A stretch of DNA of 18,583 bases from Myxococcales bacterium UBA5297. Its GTDB lineage: Bacteria > Myxococcota > Myxococcia > Myxococcales > UBA5297. The stretch spans positions 1-18,583 of the forward strand of contig DHSB01000198.1 of assembly GCA_002408385.1 (NCBI GenBank). Direction: 5' to 3'. The position numbers were made by a program, and so were the translations under genes. The notes under the pieces were generated by a model that saw only the letters and a program-made list of their open reading frames with translations, was not told the origin of the DNA and made no database searches. Below, one piece after another: positions 15,091-18,583 of the stretch (positions are counted from its first letter, which is position 1; each line of letters begins with the position of its first letter).

Positions 15091-17034
15091 TTGAGCACGA
15101 GCGTCGGCGGCGCGTTGTGGCTCCTGCTGCTGCTGTGGGCCGGCGCGGCCGGCGCGGCCACCATCGAGCTGGACAGCCAGCCCGTCGTGCTCGGGCGCAC
15201 CGAGTCGGTGGGGGTCACGCTGCGCGTGGGCGAGGACCCGCGCGCCGAAGGCCACCCGCTGCGGCTCGCCGTCAACGTGGGCGCCTTCGGCGCCGTGACC
15301 CGGCAAGCGCCGGGGGTCTATCGCTCGGTCTATATCCCGCCGGAGACGCGCTTTCCACAGGTGGCGCTGGTCGCCCTCTGGCGCGAGAGCGGCCCCGAGG
15401 CGCCCATCGACTTCGTCACCTTCCCGCTCTACGGCACGACCGAGCTGCCCATCGGCGTCAGCCCCGGCGCGCAGGTTTGGCTCACCGTGGGGAGCACGGA
15501 GCACGGGCCCCTCGTCGCCGGCGGTGCCGGCGAGGTGACGTTCAAGGCCGAGGTGCCGCCGGGGGTGACCGAGGCGTCCATTCGCGCCCGCAACAGCCGC
15601 GGCGGCGAGTCGAGCCGCAGCGTGCCGGTGCGCGTGCCGGGCTACAACCGGCTGACCGCGGCGCTCGTGCCGCACGCGGTCGTCGCCGACGGCACCGCGT
15701 GGGCGCGCCTGGTCGTCTACTACGACCTCGGCGGCGTCGGGGTGCCCGCCTCGCGCCTGCGTGTCCAGGCGAGCGAGGGCGAGGTGCGCTTCGTCGAGGC
15801 GAAGGGCGGCCGCTACGTCTACCGCTACGAGCCGCCGCGCGGGACGAGCGCCGAGCGGGCGCAGCTCGCGGTGAGCGTCGACGGCGACCCGCTCGCCAGC
15901 GCGAAGGCGAGCCTCGAATTGAGGCTGCCGCCGCCGGCGCGAATCCTCGTCCGCGCACCGAAGCAGGCGCTGCCCGCCGACGGGCGCTCGCGGGCGATGG
16001 TCGAGGTCCTGGTGATGGACGAGCACGGGCTCGCGCTGCGCGGGCAGCCGGTGGAGGTGCGCGCGAATGGAGAGCGGCTCTCGCCTGTCGAGCAGCTCGC
16101 CGACGGCGCTTATCGGGCGCCGCTCGTCGCGCCCGCCCGCTATCCGAAGAGCGGGCTGGTGCGGCTGGTCGCGGAGGTGCCCGGGCCCGAAGGCGTGCTC
16201 CGGGACGCGGCCAACTACCAGCTTCGGCCCGCGCCCGCTCCGGCCTCGGTGCGTGCGCGAGCGCTGCTCGACCCCATCCCGGCCGACGGAGAGACGGTTG
16301 CGACGGTCCTCTTCGAGGTTCGGGACGCCGCGGGCAGGCCGCTCGAGGGCGCGCAGCTCATGGCGGTGGCCGCCGACGGCGAGGTCGGAGGCTTGGCGCC
16401 GGCCGGCAAGGGGCTCTATCGAGCCGAGCTCGTCGCCCCGGAGGGCCTGTCGGCGCGGGGCGTCCAGCTCCGGGTGCTCGACGCGCTCGGCGGCTTCGAA
16501 CAGGACGTGGGCCTGCGGCTGCGCACGCCGCCGCGCCGGCTGCTCGCGGGGGCGCGCGGTGGTGTCGTGGCGAGCGTCGAGGGCGCCACCGGTCTGAGGC
16601 TGGGGGTCGATGTGACGATGCCCGTGCGGCTCGGAACCCTCTGGTTGACCCCGAGCCTGCTCGCCGAGCTCGGACGCGTCGCGCAGAGCCTGGTGAGCGC
16701 CAACGAGAGCCTGCGCAGCGAGGCTGAGGCGCTCTACGTCCCGGTCGGCGCGCGCGCGGGGGTCGAGCTCTGGGCGGGCGAGCGGCTCTCGGTGTCGGTG
16801 GGCGCGGCGGCGGGGGCCACGTTCGCCTGGGCGAGCTATTCGCTGACCGGAGGGCGCTCTTTTGCCTGGGGTCCGCTGGCGGGCGGCTTCGCGAGCGTGG
16901 CCCACGACTGGGATCTCGGGCAGGGCTTCGCGGAGCTGTCGCTGACCTGGGCTCCGGTGCGCGGCGCCGACTTCCGGCTCGACGCCGGAGGGCTCGGGCT
17001 CGCGCTCGGCTATCGCTTCGGGGTCGTGCGATGA
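15091..17034 (+). CDS. Ig-like repeat protein with C-terminal predicted outer-membrane barrel
   Basis: About 647 aa from TTG 15091. That start gives a clean signal peptide (GALWLLLLLWAGAAGA, then ATIELDSQ), but its only purine-rich upstream run (CGAGG) abuts the codon. GTG 15010, inside the repeat, is an alternative that would give a 27-residue N-terminal extension. Residues 23-480 form about five Ig-like/invasin-type beta modules; the last three share a pattern such as LDPIPADGETVATVLFEVRD ... GKGLYRAELVAPEG. Residues about 490-647 alternate hydrophobic and polar residues with Gly/aromatic turns (WLTPSLLAEL, FAWASYSLTGGRSFAWGPLA) and end in LGLALGYRFGVVR, as expected for an 8-strand outer-membrane barrel. 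The modules would face the periplasm or surface. The stop overlaps the next gene by ATGA, so the two are translationally coupled. Confidence 0.82.
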   Translation: MSTSVGGALWLLLLLWAGAAGAATIELDSQPVVLGRTESVGVTLRVGEDPRAEGHPLRLAVNVGAFGAVTRQAPGVYRSVYIPPETRFPQVALVALWRESGPEAPIDFVTFPLYGTTELPIGVSPGAQVWLTVGSTEHGPLVAGGAGEVTFKAEVPPGVTEASIRARNSRGGESSRSVPVRVPGYNRLTAALVPHAVVADGTAWARLVVYYDLGGVGVPASRLRVQASEGEVRFVEAKGGRYVYRYEPPRGTSAERAQLAVSVDGDPLASAKASLELRLPPPARILVRAPKQALPADGRSRAMVEVLVMDEHGLALRGQPVEVRANGERLSPVEQLADGAYRAPLVAPARYPKSGLVRLVAEVPGPEGVLRDAANYQLRPAPAPASVRARALLDPIPADGETVATVLFEVRDAAGRPLEGAQLMAVAADGEVGGLAPAGKGLYRAELVAPEGLSARGVQLRVLDALGGFEQDVGLRLRTPPRRLLAGARGGVVASVEGATGLRLGVDVTMPVRLGTLWLTPSLLAELGRVAQSLVSANESLRSEAEALYVPVGARAGVELWAGERLSVSVGAAAGATFAWASYSLTGGRSFAWGPLAGGFASVAHDWDLGQGFAELSLTWAPVRGADFRLDAGGLGLALGYRFGVVR

Positions 17035-18368
17035 AGCGGGCCGCGGGGATCGTCTGGGCCTTGCTCGCCTTCGGTTGCCCCGCCGAGGACGGCGGGCCCC
17101 GGCCCCGGGGCGTCGCGCCCGATCACGGCACCGCGGGGGCTCGCACCGAGCTGCTCGTTTCGGGCGACCTGCGCCCGGGCATCCAGGCCGACTTCGTGGA
17201 CGAGGCGGCGAGCTCCCTCGACCCCGAGCTTCGGGTGCAGCTCGTCGGTTCGGATGGGCAGGCGATAGCTCTCGAGGAAGTCCGGCTGGTCGAGCCGGGG
17301 CGCTTGCGCGCCGTCGTGCCGGCGGCGCTGCGCCGCGGGCTCTACGATCTGATCGTCGAGGACGCGCGCGGCAGGAGGGGCAGGCTCGCCGGGGCGTACC
17401 GAGCGCTCGCCGGATCCGAGACGGTGGCGGCCTTCCGCTTCACGCCGCTCGGGCCGCAGCGGGTGGGCGTCCCGTTTGCCGTCACGATGACCGCGGTGGA
17501 CGCGGAGGGGGCTCTGGTCGACGGGTTCGAGGGCTCGGTCGAGCTCTCCGACGCGACCGGGAGCCTGACGCCGCGGCGTGGCGGGCCGTTCCTCCGCGGG
17601 ACGCTCCAGCTCACGCTGGCGGTAGGGCGCACGACGTCGGCGACCGCGCTGACGGCCACCGACGAGCAGGGCCGCACGGGCCGGTCGGCCGAGTTCGCCG
17701 TGCTCCCTGGGGTCCCGATCCTGGTCGGCTTCGCGAGCGTGCCCGCGAGCGTCGTCAGCGGCGAGTGCGCTCGGTTCACTTTGGAAGCGCGCGACTCGCG
17801 CGGGGAGAGCGTGCCCGTCGAGCAGGCGGTCGAGGTGGAGGTCCTGGGAGCGCCGTGGCCGGTCGGGCTGTTCGCCGACGAGACGTGCAGCGTGCCGCTG
17901 CAGGCCCTGCGCATCGAGCCTGCGGGGGCGCCGGCCGTCGGGCATTTCAAGGCCTCGGCCGCCGGCGACGCCGGGCTCAGGCTCGTCCCCGCGACTGTGG
18001 CGGGCGCATACGCTCCGCTCCGGGTCCTGGCCGGTCCGGCGACCGGGTTGAGGGTCACGACTCCGCCGCGGAGCGTCGCTGCGGGCGCCTGTTCGCCGAC
18101 CGTCGAAATCGCCGCGGTCGACGCCTTCGGCAACCGCGCCGCGCTCGACGCGGAGCGCCAGGTGCTCCTCGCGAGCCGGCCGGCGGGCTTGCTCTTCTTC
18201 GCCGATAGCGGCTGCAGCCACCCGACGCACAGGGTGGCGCTCGCGGGAGAGAGTGCCGCGCGGTTCCATTTCAAGGGAGCGCTGGGGGGCATCTACGAGA
18301 TCGGGCTCGAGCCGCAGGGGTTGCCACCGCTCGAGCGCGCGAGTCAGCACCAGCAGGTTGGGCGATAG
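17031..18368 (+). CDS. IPT/Ig-like domain lipoprotein, 445 aa
   Basis: The start ATG overlaps the stop of the barrel gene. A short lipoprotein signal, MKRAAGIVWALLAFGC, makes Cys16 the likely acylated residue. Residues about 27-125 look like an IPT/TIG domain (GVAPDHGTAGARTELLVSG ... LRRGLYDLIVEDARGR). Three further beta-sandwich modules follow, at about 132-225, 230-330 and 335-435. The last two share a cysteine pair pattern (SGECARFTLEARD ... FADETCS and AGACSPTVEIAAVD ... FADSGCS), suggesting a duplicated disulfide-bonded fold. No enzymatic motif is seen. With the coupled barrel protein it probably forms a two-protein envelope assembly, the barrel as membrane anchor and this protein as lipid-anchored partner. 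That is inference from gene order. Confidence 0.85.
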   Translation: MKRAAGIVWALLAFGCPAEDGGPRPRGVAPDHGTAGARTELLVSGDLRPGIQADFVDEAASSLDPELRVQLVGSDGQAIALEEVRLVEPGRLRAVVPAALRRGLYDLIVEDARGRRGRLAGAYRALAGSETVAAFRFTPLGPQRVGVPFAVTMTAVDAEGALVDGFEGSVELSDATGSLTPRRGGPFLRGTLQLTLAVGRTTSATALTATDEQGRTGRSAEFAVLPGVPILVGFASVPASVVSGECARFTLEARDSRGESVPVEQAVEVEVLGAPWPVGLFADETCSVPLQALRIEPAGAPAVGHFKASAAGDAGLRLVPATVAGAYAPLRVLAGPATGLRVTTPPRSVAAGACSPTVEIAAVDAFGNRAALDAERQVLLASRPAGLLFFADSGCSHPTHRVALAGESAARFHFKGALGGIYEIGLEPQGLPPLERASQHQQVGR

Positions 18369-18405
18369 AGGCGGGCGGGGGGGCGCGATGGCCAGGCTGA
18401 AGATC

Positions 18406-18583
18406 TGTCGGGAAATCCTTCTTCGACTCGGTCCGGTCCCGCTCAGCCTGAAGAGGTGTCGAAGAATCCCTCGAGCGATAACCGGCCAGCCCGAGCCGGT
18501 CGACAGGCTCGGGGCAGGCGAAGTCGGGCCCCTCGACTCCGCCTCCCTCATTCCTCGGGAGGCTACGCTCGGGGTGAACGGGG
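18406..18583 (+). repeat. Dispersed palindromic repeat, copy 4 (runs to the window edge)
   Basis: The left end, TGTCGGGAAATCCTTCTTCG then CCGGTCCCGCTCA, parallels copies 2 and 3. Inside, CCCGAGCC (18490-18497) and GGCTCGGG (18506-18513) form a perfect 8-bp stem around GGTCGACA. The right part, CCCTCGACTCCGCCTCC then GGAGGCTACGCTCGGGGTGA, matches copy 1 read on the plus strand. It follows the lipoprotein gene by about 38 nt and might act as its 3' end structure; no U tract is seen. The element may continue past the window. Confidence 0.75.

Noticed and set aside
14506..16905. 799-codon minus-strand frame
   Set aside because: It mirrors the barrel gene; Arg/His/Gly-rich composition, no recognisable motif.
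17010..18551. 513-codon minus-strand frame
   Set aside because: It mirrors the IPT lipoprotein gene and runs into the repeat; composition is unlike a protein.
1..18583. tRNA, rRNA, integrase or transposase genes
   Set aside because: I looked for them and saw none; the repeats have no accompanying transposase in this window.

Overview
The window is very GC-rich DNA with long G/C-ending ORFs on both strands. The gene types are a serine/threonine kinase fused to a PilZ-like domain, an EGF-repeat/clostripain lipoprotein, a PEGA lipoprotein, and Ig-like envelope proteins. Together these suggest a Myxococcota (deltaproteobacterial) chromosome. That placement is an inference from gene content; there is no rRNA or other marker gene here.

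Minus-strand half (1-11315). From left to right: a conserved-type hypothetical protein (78-875) followed at once by a large hairpin (31-75); a visibly less GC-rich, decayed stretch (about 1200-2390) that holds the remains of a two-helix DUF2335-like membrane protein broken by a stop and a frameshift; a 1460-aa SF1 helicase with a C-terminal Vsr/MTES_1575-like nuclease domain (2392-6774), which resembles the single-gene DUF4011-helicase-Vsr class of anti-phage proteins; a small hypothetical protein (7090-7557); a textbook intrinsic terminator (7627-7662); and a 1199-aa lipoprotein (7716-11315) made of EGF-like modules, two PPC-like domains and a clostripain (C11) protease domain.

Plus-strand half (11923-18368). 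After a divergent intergenic region come four co-directional envelope genes: a PEGA-domain putative lipoprotein, a PilZ-like/Ser-Thr kinase with one membrane helix and an outer helical tail, an Ig-repeat protein ending in a predicted outer-membrane barrel, and an IPT/Ig-like lipoprotein that overlaps it by ATGA. A plausible reading is a membrane kinase sensing or regulating a surface structure built from the last two proteins and the PEGA protein. This is inferred from context only.

The most unusual structure is a dispersed palindromic repeat family with copies at about 6990-7062, 12661-12828, 14630-15020 and 18406-18583. Three copies are intergenic. The fourth lies inside the kinase gene and is read through in frame, supplying a linker of about 56 residues between the PilZ-like and kinase domains. 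The copy at 14630-15020 runs up to the start of the barrel gene and makes its start codon uncertain.
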